Shown here piece by piece: positions 19,365 through 30,208 of a stretch of DNA of 31,447 nucleotides (positions are counted from its first letter, which is position 1; every line of letters begins with the position of its first letter). This DNA comes from Dichomitus squalens LYAD-421 SS1 (Eukaryota; Basidiomycota; Agaricomycetes; Polyporales; Polyporaceae). Below the pieces are notes generated by a model, which did not search any database, had not been told where the DNA came from, and worked only from the letters and a program-made list of their open reading frames with translations. Location of the stretch: contig NW_006766903.1 in the NCBI RefSeq assembly GCF_000275845.1, positions 488,858 through 520,304 of the forward strand, written 5' to 3'. The position numbers and the translations under genes are program-made.

Positions 19365-21443
19365 ATGCTTCGCTCGACATACACCGCATTTCTGACCTTG
19401 CTCGCATTCCAGGCGTTTTGGTGCGCCTCCGCACTTCCCGCCTTCTCTGATGCACAGACTGTACTCTCAACCGAGCATCAAGACACGAAAGTCCTCATAC
19501 TCGGTGGAGGTATGGCAGGCGTCATCGCCGCGCGGACCCTTCACGAGCAGGGCATCGACTTCATAATTGTCGAAGCCCGACACGAGCTTGGGGGAAGATT
19601 AATGAGCCATACCTTCGGGGAGGGTCCAAACCAGTGGACGGTTGAGGTAGGCGCAAACTGGGTACAAGGTACGCAGACGGGCAACGGCCCTGCAAACCCC
19701 GTCTGGGAGCTCGCCAAGAAACACAACATGTCCCTCTTGTCAAGCCACTATTTCGGCAGTATTTGTGAGCGTGTATCCGCTGTTTGCAGGGGATGACAGT
19801 ACTTACGAACAGTCAGCAACGTATGACGACTCGGGTCCCTACGACTTCCAAGACATATTCCGAAAGTCAATTGAAGATTTCCAACATTTGACCGCCACAG
19901 CGGGTAAGTGTTTGAGGTGCCGATATGTCGATGACAAGAGTCAACTCACCTGCCATTTACAGGTGCTCGGGTTCCGCATCGGCTGGTCGACATGACTGCC
20001 CGGGGCGGATACGCGCTCTCGGGCGCGACCCCGACCTCACGATACGCAATGGCATCGGAATATTACCAGTTCGACTGGGAGTTCGGCGCCACGCCGGAGG
20101 AGACGTCTTGGCTTGCTTCGTCTTGGGTGCATTGACATTCTTTCTCCGCAGCTTCAACTGGCGAGGACTCGCCGAGCGGTGTGCATGTGCAGTGTAAACC
20201 CGCAGTGAAGTCTTTCCGGTAGAGGTTGGCGCATCCCTGTGTCCTTGTTGTGCTGACATGTTTTATACGGTGCTTTGCTATCAACCTTCGGCATACCACT
20301 TCGCAGGCGCACAACAATACCTTCAAGACTTTCTCGCCCGAGAACCTGCTCTCCGTTGACCAGCGCGGATTCAAGACGTTGATACAGGCGGAAGCTGCAG
20401 AATTCCTGAAGGAGGATCAAATCCGTCTGAACGCTACCGTGTCGACGGTGACCACAACAAGAAATGGAGTGTCTGTGATGCTAGCTGACGGCACGACAAT
20501 ATCGGCAAATTACGCGCTCTGCACGTTCAGCCTTGGAGTGCTGCAGCACGACGATGTCAAATTCATCCCTCCGCTGCCCGTATGGAAGCAGGAGGCAATT
20601 CATAGCATGGCGATGGTGAGTACGTCTAGGGCGGTTTTTCAGCTAGAGCCCAAAGCAACGAGATGGGACAGGGTACATACACGAAGATCTTCTTGCAGTT
20701 TCCTGAGAATTTCTGGTTCGATACGGAGGTAAGCGCGTCCACAGGCATCTCGCTACAACTCGCAGACATTAACCTGAGACATTATGCAGATGGCACTCTA
20801 CGCCGACCATGAACGGGGCCGATATCCCGTCTGGCAGACGCTCGACCACGCAGCGTTCTTCCCTGGCTGTGGAATCCTCTTTGTGACGGTCACCGTGAGT
20901 CCTAGCGCATCCCTCGACTTTTAGCGCGAATCACTCACCGAGGGGTACACTCCCCATGCATTGGTTGCGCTCGGTCCGCTCCGCTCGCTTGTAGGGTACC
21001 TTCTCTCACCGCATTGAGTCTATGTCGGACGCGGCTGTGCAGGCTGAGATCCTCACCGTGCTCGGGACCATGTTCCCGAATGTGACAATACCTGAACCTC
21101 TCGACTTCTACTTCCAGCGCTGGCACAGCGACCCGCTCTTTCGGGGCTCCTATTCGAACTGGCCCGCGAACTTCCTCAGTGAGCACCAGGGCAACTTGCG
21201 CGCAACCGTCGACGATAGGTTGTGGTTCGCCGGCGAGGCAACAAGTAAGAAGTGGTTCGGTAAGTTGATCGCGAGCCGCCGTCCAAGCCACGACTCACAA
21301 CGGACTCAGGATACCTCCACGGAGCCTACGCGGAAGGAGAAGCCATCGCGCTGGCACTCGTGAGGTGTATCAAAGACGGCCTGTGCGGTGGGCTTGAGCA
21401 CCGGGAGCGGGTTCGGAATGCGCTTCCGTATGATATCGAGTAG
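19365..21443 (+). CDS. Secreted FAD amine oxidase, polyamine oxidase-like
   Basis: Eight exons (19365-19738, 19800-19903, 19963-20126, 20307-20615, 20672-20728, 20790-20894, 20995-21259, 21310-21443) give 503 residues with a closed frame. The hydrophobic N-terminus (AFLTLLAFQAFWCASALP) is a signal peptide. The FAD motif VLILGGGMAGVIAA follows at about residue 47, then IVEARHELGGR, VEVGANWVQG, SVDQRGFKTLIQ, and the C-terminal FAD block RLWFAGEATSKKWFGYLHGA. These flavoproteins oxidise polyamines or other amines, yielding an aldehyde and hydrogen peroxide, probably outside the cell. Intron 1 (19739-19799, donor GTCAAG) is inferred. It restores the family-like YEQSATYDDSG after HNMSL, and the alternative donors give introns of only 25-31 nt. 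Intron 3 is long (180 nt) and might hide a small exon. The substrate is not predictable. Confidence 0.88.
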
Positions 21444-21690
21444 CACGGGACGAGGAGTTGGTGATATACTTGCCTACTATGTGGTATATCAGTAATGTCT
21501 GCATCACATCACTGTCCATGAGAGACGCACTTGTATTTAGACCCACTGCGTTGCAGATTCTATATGCGCCACGAGGTCCAATACGTCAAAAGCCCATCGT
21601 TCTAGTTCGATTTTCGTAGCGCTGCGTGACCGGTGGGATACATACAATGATCTACAGCCTGGCCTTCAATTAATTGATGATAAGTTAAGT

Positions 21691-23009
21691 CTACACGAAG
21701 TACGGCATATTTCCCTGTGGCCGACATAAGTTTAACGGCATAATGCCTGACGAAGACTGCACACTTACTATCTTCCTTGTCTTCTGCATCCCCTTATCCC
21801 TCTCGTTCTCCGGTGCAGCATCATAGACAGTGAACGATCGATCACCGTCATCGCGAATCGTCAGGATGGACGCCATGTTCCCGCACCGATAGCAGTAGTT
21901 CGGTGCGGACCATACTGTGACCAGCTGCTCGTCAAACATGTACTTGTAGCCCTCTTGTACGAGCTGATGCGCCCGGGCGATTAGCTGGAGGGAGTTGACA
22001 TGATTGAACTGTATCCAATGTACATGAGTCTTAGGTTAGCCAAAACACAACGCGAAACAAGAACGGACCTCTCGCGTTACGCTCCCTCCGAACAACCAAC
22101 CCGCTCCTCGTGGACTGACGGCCCAGTTCTCAATATCGTCCGGATCCGACCACATCAAGTCTGGCGGTATGGAGCAGGGATATCTCAGGAGCGGTCTCAT
22201 GCCAATGTAGCAATAATGGCTCACCGCAGAAGGCGCCTTCGTGTGGGATCTCCTGTGCTCTCGATAGGACTCGAATCTGGTCTAATGTTCGGATATCCGG
22301 AGAGAGACCGCCATGGACACATAGCGTCTCGCCGTCGATAATCTTCGGTGGGAGATGAACGCATATAGAGATGAACCTGGACTCGAGCTACGTACCGCTG
22401 CCAGATTCAAGTAGTCAAACACGCTACAGCACGCCTTCCATACCTGAGCAGAGCCGTACTTTTGTTGGCACTCGTCTATGCGACCTCCTCAATATCCACC
22501 TTGGAGATTCAATAGACAGTACGTACCGTAGAAGCCATAGACCTGCGTTATCTGCCTGCTCTCATGGTTTCCTCGCAGCAATGTGACTTTGTCGGGGTAT
22601 CTGAGCATGCCTTTCAATGATAGCTCCTTGGTGGAAATGTATATTGCTAACTTGGCCTTCAGGACGAGCAACAACGACACCGTCTCAAGACTGTAGTGCC
22701 CGCGGTCGACGAAGTCACCCTGCAGACTGTCTAAGCAGCCTTCTCGAATGGTATGGAGGAATACATACGTGCCATAAAGATGTAGCTCGTCTCTGGTACC
22801 ATCCCACCCTTCCTCAATAGCTCGAGCAAATCCCAGAACTGTCCATGGATATCGCCGCATATTGTGACCGGACTTGTTACAGGTTGAATGTTGGACTCTT
22901 CGAGTAGTATGGAGCGCACGCGCTCGCACAGGACCTTCATGTCGGCCTCGGGGAGGTGCTGACATTCCAGGAGCATCGAGAGCCATTTGTCCGGATCGAA
23001 GGAGGTCAT
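21691..23009 (-). CDS. PP2A-type Ser/Thr protein phosphatase catalytic subunit (PPG1/PP6-like)
   Basis: Eight exons on the minus strand (22773-23009, 22652-22719, 22527-22600, 22396-22475, 22225-22342, 22069-22160, 21769-22008, 21691-21714) give 310 residues, the normal size. All metal-site motifs of the PPP family are present: GDIHG (residues 52-56), GDFVDRG (80-86), [30 protein letters not shown] and [11 protein letters not shown]. The tail ends MPYFV, close to the PYFL/DYFL ends that are methylated in PP2A-like enzymes. The [13 protein letters not shown] and DAAPEN blocks place it nearer PPG1/PP6 than PP1; the exact subtype is not certain. The first intron (22720-22772) appears to use a GC donor, giving FM then GDFVDRG. 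Intron 3 is 51 nt with no stop, so retention would insert 17 residues. It shares a 287-bp divergent promoter with the next gene. Confidence 0.9.
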
Positions 23010-23296
23010 CGCGCGTGGAGCAAGAGCGAGGTGAGTAGTAGTACAACAGTTAGTGAGAGTATCAAACGAAGTCAAGGCTAATGAAGGAGTAGTAGGACAC
23101 GGTAAGAGCGGACGATGATGGAAGAGACGAAACAAGAGCCGCCGCCGTCGTCAGCGACAGCGCCCGAGGCCTCATCCCCGACGATCACCACAACCTACGA
23201 CTAGAACGTTCTTCGGGGCCGATATATCGCAACTCACACACATGGACGAACCTTGACAACTCCCATCACCCTCGCTGCCCCAACGAACTGGCCAGT
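23010..23296. promoter_or_regulatory. Bidirectional promoter region with a possible upstream ORF
   Basis: Only 287 bp separate the start codons of the divergent phosphatase (23009, minus) and hydrolase (23297, plus), so both promoters lie here. On the plus strand a 29-codon frame at 23115-23204 (starting with two consecutive ATG codons) ends before the hydrolase start and could act as an upstream ORF. It is rich in Pro, Ser and Thr and may be chance. Confidence 0.5.
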
Positions 23297-24269
23297 ATGT
23301 CGGCAGAGAAGGAAATAACGCTACGCGAGTCGTCGAACTCGACGCCGAGGACGAAGCCGCCTCCGAAGTCCTCCATGATCCCAGTGCCCTTCGTCTACAA
23401 TCCCAGTGATGACGGCACGGACGAAAACTTACTGATTCTGCTTCATGGGCTCGGTAAGCATCGTGTCCATCGCCTGCGCGGAGACCACTCGTTTGACTCC
23501 CTTCCGTAGGCGACACTCAGGTCCCGTTCGGTAAGTTGGGACGCCAGCTGCACCTCCCACAGACGGCGACGCTCGCACTACGCGCGCCAGAGCAGTACGT
23601 ACTGCAATTCTTCAGCGGATCTGACATACTCAGTGTGGATCGTCACCCAGAATCCCGTTCCTTTATGAGCAAGCCTTCCAATGGTACACGTCCTTCGACC
23701 CCCTAGGCGAGCTTATCGACCGGCCGAACCCAACCCCCGCACTAGACTTGATGTCGAAAGTCGTCGAGCATCTCACGAAGGACTGCAGGTGGCCTCCACA
23801 CCGGATACATCTCTTTGGCTTCGCTCAGGGCGGCAGCGTGGCCGCTGAATTCGCCCTCAAGTATTGGCGGAGCGAGCTGTCGCTGCACCAGAAGTCCCTC
23901 CCATCCTTCGACGCGAATTCTGGTTCGGACGCCAGCGAGCATGCGCCTCGCGCGTTTGGGTCTATCGTCAGCGTCTCAGGGCCCCTTCTGTCGTACCCTA
24001 CGCTGTCTAGACCGTGTCCGACGCCCTTCTTGATTCTCCACCGCCCACCACCTGCGGAGTCCGCATTAGCTCCAGACGCGGTGACGGCGTTGAGGAAGGG
24101 TTTCACGAAAGTCGAAGAAGTGAAAATGAAGGGAGAAGGCATGCCCCGCTCGAAGGAGGAGTTCGAGCCGATTATGCGCTTCTGGAGCGAGCACCTTGGC
24201 CGGAGGCAGATAGAAGGGTTGTATGAAGTCATGAGCGGGATGGCGGTCCCGCCCCATGAGGCACGTTAG
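23297..24269 (+). CDS. Acyl-protein-thioesterase/carboxylesterase-like alpha/beta hydrolase, nucleophile missing
   Basis: Three exons (23297-23453, 23510-23594, 23651-24269) with two 56-nt introns give 286 residues. The fold is that of the phospholipase/carboxylesterase (acyl-protein thioesterase) family: LLILLHGLGDTQVPFGKL, LALRAPEQIPF, YEQAFQWYTSFDPLGE, then HLFGFAQGGSVAAEF, IVSVSGPLL and PTPFLILH. The usual GFSQGG nucleophile elbow reads GFAQGG, so the catalytic Ser is Ala at about residue 139. The region that normally carries the catalytic His reads KGEGMPRSKEE, without His. As written the protein should not hydrolyse esters by the usual mechanism; it may bind a ligand or serve as a scaffold. 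The frame is otherwise fully intact, so this does not look like a decaying gene. Divergently transcribed from the phosphatase. Confidence 0.85.
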
Positions 24270-25730
24270 TAGACTGTGGCTTTTGTGAGTTCACACGTTC
24301 AAGCGCGACCCATCCGACCCCTTGCTACTGTCACGGTGCTATTTTTTTGACTCTTCCTTTACGTTGCAGTCATGCACGTCGATCATGAAACAGACGCCAG
24401 AAGTTGATTGCCGCTCATCCATTGAGACTCGGTGAGTTTTCTGAGCGGCACATAGCGGATGTACGGGTAGACAGCATCTGCGTAACTCGTCCGGAAGGGA
24501 TATGTGCAACTGTGTTCCTTGAGGCGGTCTTGTCTGCAAAAGACTTTGCACAAGTTCATAGCGACAGTGCGTCCCGGAGTTGTGTAGCGCACGTCGCTCG
24601 CGAGGTACCTGCCTCTTCAGTGTAGTCGTTTATGCTACATTTGGGATCCATCTTTGCGCTCCTAGGCCGAACGGCACATCCACTTTCGCGACGAAGCTCA
24701 TACCCGAAGATGTCTAGTCTCGAGGGATGATCTGTCGCAGACATCCACAATTCTTTTGAAGTAATTCTAGCATCTTCTTGACGGCCCACGTTGCCTTTCC
24801 CCGTCTCCCAATTCGTGCCTCGTGGTCCCTCGTGGAGCGCGCGCGCGCTTGAAGGCAAATGGGCGAACATCCGAGGGTGCGAGTTCACTGTATTCTCCCA
24901 CTCGGCGTTCCCGCTAACTAGCATAGGCAGAGCAGGTTGACTATGGACATGGGTATAGCGTCTATGGAGATTTGAACCAACACGAGACAACATTTAGGGC
25001 GCTACTCTGGCTGTGGGAGTACTGCATAGTCTTCGGGTGAGTAGCTCCCCTGCGGCCGCTTCCAAGTCGCGGCGCTCAAGTGCTGGGCTTGTCGTCAATA
25101 TGCCAAATACTGGATGACCATAGAAGCGAACCCCTCCAGGACTACAACACTTCCTTACGTGGCAATATTCATTACGTCAAATCTCTGAGAAAAGATCAGC
25201 CTTACAAGGCGACTTTGAGCGGCTGGTGCTTTCCATCATCGGGCTTCTTAACGATGGTCCGAGGGAGCTCTTGCGACGGCTCCCAGTGGCTTTGCCCTCT
25301 CGGGGACAGCCATCTTACGCCGGATTCAGACGTTACGGCCATCACGTCGATGTAATCCTCGGCAAATTATGACGAGAGAGTGCATTGAGTACTGGAGGTC
25401 GCGCAACACCGCCGAAGGCAACATTCTCTCCCGGCGCAGGCACTTGCGGGGCGGCTTCGACAAGGCGCGTTCGCCGTGATCCCAGCCCTCACTCACCAAA
25501 TATCGTTAGTGGTGAGCAGCGGACTGAGGGTGATGGTGGATCCACAGGCTAACTGAAAACACTAGGTCCTGGGAAACGGCTTACTGTGCTCTAGGACGAT
25601 ATGTCATCCACTGCACGCACCTACCTCTTTACCTCGCTAGCGTCGTCGGGTTCGAGCTCAGAACGCGAGTATAAGCGAGGGGCGTGCCTTTCACTTCGTT
25701 TTGCCGTCGCCTCACCCTCGCGAGGCATGG
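24270..25730. other. Intergenic region, no gene recognised
   Basis: About 1.5 kb. The largest frames (24556-24993 minus, 145 codons; 25080-25355 plus, 91 codons) show no domain or splice pattern. No repeats or RNA genes were recognised. Confidence 0.45.
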
Positions 25731-25736
25731 TATAAA
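25731..25736 (+). promoter_or_regulatory. TATA box of the EHT1-like hydrolase gene
   Basis: TATAAA lies 160 bases upstream of the chosen start. An ATG at 25757, in another frame, opens a 137-codon frame overlapping the main coding region and might lower translation. Confidence 0.4.
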
Positions 25737-25890
25737 CGTATCCCGCACACCCCGAGATGCACCTCGATCCATCCCGCGACGAGCGCAGCAACCCACCACG
25801 TCTTCGTTCCAATTCTCTGAACTCCCCGCCTAGCGCGACGCCCGCTCTGTCGCCGCTATCCGACTTCCTGTCCTCGGCTGCCCTCCCGCG

Positions 25891-27777
25891 ATGTCTGTCG
25901 TTCGCGACGTGTATATATCCTACTCGGGGCCGAAGTCGCTCGATGACCTTACCAAGACCTTCGCGCAGGTCGCGCCCTCATTGCGGCTCGCATTACTACC
26001 CGCCTATGTACTCCAGATCGTGCTTCGGTGGCTGCTCGCGGCTCCGACGCGTGTTCGCGAGGCGCTTCGGCGGTATCTTCGGCGGCTGCGGTCACGAGTG
26101 CGCTCGCGATCACGTATACCGCGATTGCACTTCGCTCAAGCGGACGCGAGCGCGGAGAAGGCGTGGCTGACGGTCCGATGCGAGAAGGGAACGGTCAGGA
26201 TGAGATTGCGCGACTTCGTATGCTCGAAGTGCCCAAGTTTACTGGAAGAGTTCAAGCCTTCGAGATTGCTGTTCAAGTTAGTAGCATAGTTCCATGTCTT
26301 ACGCTTCCGATATTAACAGGCACTAGTGGACATCTACAGACTGCATATAGCGCGTACGGAGACTTTTCCGAAGTTGACAGAATAATGTACGATAGGTAAG
26401 GCATCCTCCTATGTCTAACTCTATCACATTCTCATTTACGCTCTAGAAAACTGATCCGACTGCTGGACGGAGGAACGCTGTGAGGCGCTCACGGCATACG
26501 CTCATCTCCCTTCGACTGAACTATCACAATTTACGAAGTTCATTAGACTTCACACCCCCTGAAGATGAACGACGCCTACCAGACGATATCCCTATCATTG
26601 TCACATTCCATGGTTTGACTGGAGGTAAGGTCCGATCTCGATCGGCTTGAGATACCTTCTCACCGCTATCATGTGTACTCCAGGTTCGAATGAAGCATAC
26701 GTGCGCGCTATCCTTGCTCCCGCATGCGCGCCAGTCGAGGAGGGCGGTCTAGGATATCGTGCGGTCGTCGTGAACTACCGCGGTTGCGCGGGGACCCCGG
26801 TGACAAGCGAGAAGTTGTACCACTGCGGCAACACAGATGATGCGCGGCAGGCGCTGATGTACATATCGCACCGGTATCCTAAGGCGAAGCTGATCGGGCT
26901 CGGTTTCTCACTGGGGGCGAACATACTTGTACGATATCTTGCGCAAGAAGGCGAACAGAGTCGGCTTGTTGCGGGATGTGCACTGGGATGCGTGAGTATC
27001 TTGCGGTCGTCTCACATGTATGCGCGCTGACGTATCACGGACAGCCATGGGACTTGCACTCTGTAAGCTATAAGTGAGTTACGACCTCAATGATTTATGA
27101 ACCCAATTTGACGTCTGGACATCAGGCTGTCTAACGGAGCCTGGGTCGACCGCATGTACTCCCGCATGCTCGCAGAGAACATGGCGACGCTCATCAAGGC
27201 GAACAAAGACGTGCTAGCCAACAACCCGAAGCTCGCGAAAGCGCTCCCCTATCTCTTCTCACTTCCTTCGCCAACTCTCTGGGACTTCGACATATATTAC
27301 GCGTACGAAGAGAAGACGGAGGAATTGGAAATGCTCGGTACCTTTAGGGATCAAGGCGACTTCTATCGCTGGGCGTCCAGTCATACGGCCCTCTCCGACG
27401 TACGCGTTCCTCTTCTCGCGATTAACGCCGACGACGACCCCATCGTCCGCGATCTGCCCGTGGACGTCGGTGGCAACTCGCTGGTGTCACTGGTCGTCAC
27501 CCAAGGTGGCGGCCACCTTGGGTGGTTCGCATCTGAAAGGAAATTATTGCGCAGGCGTCGTATGCGATGGATCAGGAGACCTGTGCTGGAGTGGCTGCGG
27601 GCGGTAGGACAGGATCTTGTTGTTGATTTTCCGCGGTGCCAGCCTCTACGCGAAGTACATGGGTTCATATGCGAGGTAGGGCGCACAGGGCTCGGATGCA
27701 GGCAGGTTGATGGAGGAGGAAAGTTCCCAGGTGAGATGCTCCAAGTGGGACGCACGGGCTTGATGGCTGGTTTTTGA
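25891..27777 (+). CDS. EHT1/EEB1/YheT-like alpha/beta hydrolase (medium-chain acyl ester synthase/esterase type)
   Basis: Seven exons (25891-26276, 26327-26395, 26447-26479, 26539-26624, 26684-26991, 27045-27073, 27126-27777) give 520 residues. Family blocks are DFVCSKCPSLLEEFKPSRLL, NGHLQTAYSAYGDFS, DFTPPEDE, IVTFHGLTGGSNEAYVRAIL, YRAVVVNYRGCAGTP, GLGFSLGANILVRYLA (nucleophile Ser about 267), LLAINADDDPIV (catalytic Asp about 406-408) and GGGHLGWF (His about 434). Yeast members make and cleave medium-chain fatty-acid ethyl esters; bacterial YheT is a related hydrolase. The N-terminus has a hydrophobic helix (LRLALLPAYVLQIVLRWLLA), suggesting membrane attachment. Just after it, the frame used here is Arg-rich, while a different frame of the same bases encodes a transmembrane-like AVTSALAITYTAIALRSS. 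This suggests two compensating indels. The precise start is therefore moderately sure; the hydrolase core is very sure. Confidence 0.88.
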
Positions 27778-28168
27778 GGCTTCATGTGCCTTGCTGTACC
27801 CTTGGACTATGTAGATTTGGCGCTGCGTATCAGTGTCATAGACATGTGTCCTGTTCTTAGCAACTCTTCGTGTCCCTGTATTTGACTCTAAGCTATCTCT
27901 AACGCCCTCGTGGAAGAGCACCAAGTATCATTGCGAGTCTGGTACATATCATTATACACAGTGCGCGTGTACGGGGTATGCAAGGGGTATGCGGGTAATA
28001 GATAGATGACGGAATGATGATGCAAATCCAAGAAAGTTCAGCGCAAGGGTAACGCTGGGAGGAAACCATGCTCTCGTGCTCAAAGGACAGGCTAGACTAG
28101 CATACATCGGGCAATCGACCTTGCGCCCACATACAACTCTACGCAGAGGTCTATCTATATTGGTCATG
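27778..28168. other. Convergent intergenic region
   Basis: About 390 bases between the 3' ends of the EHT1-like gene and DUF6533 gene C. It presumably holds both transcript ends. No distinct terminator, gene or repeat was recognised. Confidence 0.5.
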
Positions 28169-29824
28169 TCATACGGCGCTCCACCCTGTGCGGTGGCTGC
28201 CCTCGGCATCACTGTCGAAATGCCTTCCGTTGTACTCCTCGTCGAGGGAGTGCAGAGATGGTATGTCAGGGGCACTATGCGACCAATCTGTGGTGAGGAA
28301 TCCTTGGTGTTCATCGGTCGCTTCGATTGTGGTCGCATTGAGTTGGGATAGGTCGAGAATAAAGCGCGATAATACTATAGTCACGAGGCTGTCAATTGGC
28401 TCAATCAGCATGGTAAAAGGCGAGACAAGATGGACCGTACTGACGCATCCCTTAATATACCCCAGTTTTCCAACGATATTTTTGAAACAGAAGTTTGCTG
28501 TATGGCGTCTCAGCGTCGTACGTAACATACGATGTTGATAGGGTTGCAGTTGAGCATTATACTCACCAAATCTAAGGGAAAGGATATTGCACTCAAGACC
28601 ACCGTCATGCTGTTTGGTATCGTGAGCGGAAAGACAACGAGGGCAGCCCCAAGCGTACTGACAAGAAGCAGACAAATCCTAAACAAATTCTCTTCAGTCA
28701 CCGGTATAATTTTCTTGCCAGTAGGTACGTACCGTTCTCGAACAGAACGTCGGAAATTAATGCACGCCCCTTTTTCTGTTTTGAACCAAGCCACGCTCCG
28801 TATGTCTTCGTGCAAGTCAGAAATAGAACTACCGACTCGGCGATAATGTTCGCCGTCCGTGTAGCAATCATCACTGAGAACGGTACTCATTCAGTGATGC
28901 AACGAGATAGGCAAAAGTATTCAGTATATTTACTGCGGGGTTTAGGTGTTAGAGAGGATCAGTACATACGATACAGGAACACACTGACCAATCCGTTCGT
29001 AGGTTTATAGCGCTGGTTGTCACCTCTCCCGTACATCTCGGAGGGGTTCCCGAGTAGACTAAGGACATTGTTATCAACTGGAACTGGAGAGCCCAACATG
29101 AGGATAGAGACACGACCGAGGCGAGATTGTTTTACTTACTAGGCTGGGTGCAGCGAATGACGCACTGGAAAGGGACACGAAAAGGCAGACGAGGACGCTC
29201 TTTCCGGAAAGTGCGTATGCTCTCAACCCCAAGAAAGCTGCCAAAGTTCCTGTGTGTCAGACAGTGGGAAGGCGAGGAAGAAATTCAGGAATCGACAGCA
29301 CCTGCCCATCCAAAATACGGAATGATGACAGAAATCGAGCTGATGATATTCAGTGAAGTGCACCTGTTTAGACATATCAGAATTGTATCAAGACTCAGAG
29401 AGGCAGGCATGCCACAGCGCACATCTGCAATTCTTCGGTGAGAAAAGGAGGAGTAGTGATGCCTGAAGAGCACTAACGAGAGAAGAGGCAGAACCGAAGA
29501 CCAAAACCATCAAATTCAGGACGACACTTGCGAGTTGGAGGTGCCGAATGGCCACATATTGTAGAACAGTACGCGTGCCTCTACGAGCCCATATGGAGCT
29601 GAGTTCATGGTCGAACGTTAACAGTGTATCGTATAGCAATAGCGCTGCGATTTAGTGAGTACGCAAGTTCTCTCATGTAACTATCGACCACTCACCTATC
29701 CCGGCGAATGCAAAAGCTAGAGCTAGAAAGCTACCGAGGTCGTCAGTATTGACATGCAGAAACAACTAAGCAAATACCTCTGTTCCGCTTCTTCTGCGGC
29801 CGTAGTGAGCAATGCTGATGGCAT
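28169..29824 (-). CDS. DUF6533 multi-pass membrane protein, copy C
   Basis: Thirteen exons on the minus strand (29778-29824, 29696-29730, 29478-29644, 29423-29424, 29302-29363, 29140-29249, 28989-29083, 28904-28932, 28733-28873, 28663-28678, 28567-28609, 28445-28497, 28169-28388) give 339 residues. The DUF6533 core is GIALLLYDTLLTFDHELSSI followed by WARRG. Further helices include NIISSISVIIPYFGWAGTLA, AFLGLRAYALSGKSVLVCLF and RTANIIAESVVLFLTCTKTY, and the family end VTIVLSRFILDLSQLN is followed by a polar tail. It is clearly more diverged than A and B but has the same exon plan, with exons 2, 4, 5 and 10 (35, 2, 62, 16 nt) unchanged in length. Exon 8 and the 30-nt intron after it are doubtful; an alternative there would change only a few residues. 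Function is unknown. Confidence 0.8.
29423..29424 (-). other. Predicted 2-nt microexon (AT) of DUF6533 gene C
   Basis: It lies between a 53-nt intron (29425-29477) and a 59-nt intron (29364-29422). It completes ATG (Met) before CTSLNIISS. The preceding exon ends in phase 0 (FGSASSL) and the next is read from its second base, exactly as in genes A and B. Confidence 0.65.
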
Positions 29825-30136
29825 TTTGAGGAGCAGTACAGAATATATGGCGCTTGCGGGTTTGGCGAGAGAAGCTTCCTGCAGTAGGTCCTGTCACGCA
29901 CTGTATTTGAAGGAGCTCAGTGTCTTGATCTTCTAGAATCTCTGGCCTGATATTGATGTCTCTGACTGAGATGATCTGACCCTCCGTGCTGATTGAGATA
30001 TGCGTCGGTCGTCCTGACACCAGTTTGCAGAATAGGTTCAGAGTTTGACGAAGTACGTTGTGTCCGGGTGTTCTCATGTCCCGATGAACGATGTATCGTA
30101 ACATATCTGCGAGGGGCATCTGCTGCAAATCTCCCG

Positions 30137-30208
30137 AGATCTGTAGTGAGCGTCCACGAGAAATGTGACGCTATCAACGATGATGAGGTGGACGCTCACT
30201 ACAGATCT
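30137..30208. repeat. Perfect 21-bp inverted repeat with 30-nt spacer
   Basis: The left arm at 30137-30157 (AGATCTGTAGTGAGCGTCCA plus one base) is the exact reverse complement of the right arm at 30188-30208. It could form a stable hairpin if transcribed, or be the remains of a small transposable element. It lies about 310 bp upstream of the start of DUF6533 gene C. Confidence 0.85.

Noticed and set aside
19765..19789. 25-nt intron (GTGAGC...CAG) in the amine oxidase gene
   Set aside because: Too short for splicing. A 61-nt intron at 19739-19799 gives the correct phase and a better match to the family.
25757..26170. 137-codon frame starting upstream of the EHT1-like gene
   Set aside because: It runs in a different frame from the hydrolase, shows no domain and has no splice site joining it to the hydrolase. 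It is noted only as a possible upstream ATG.
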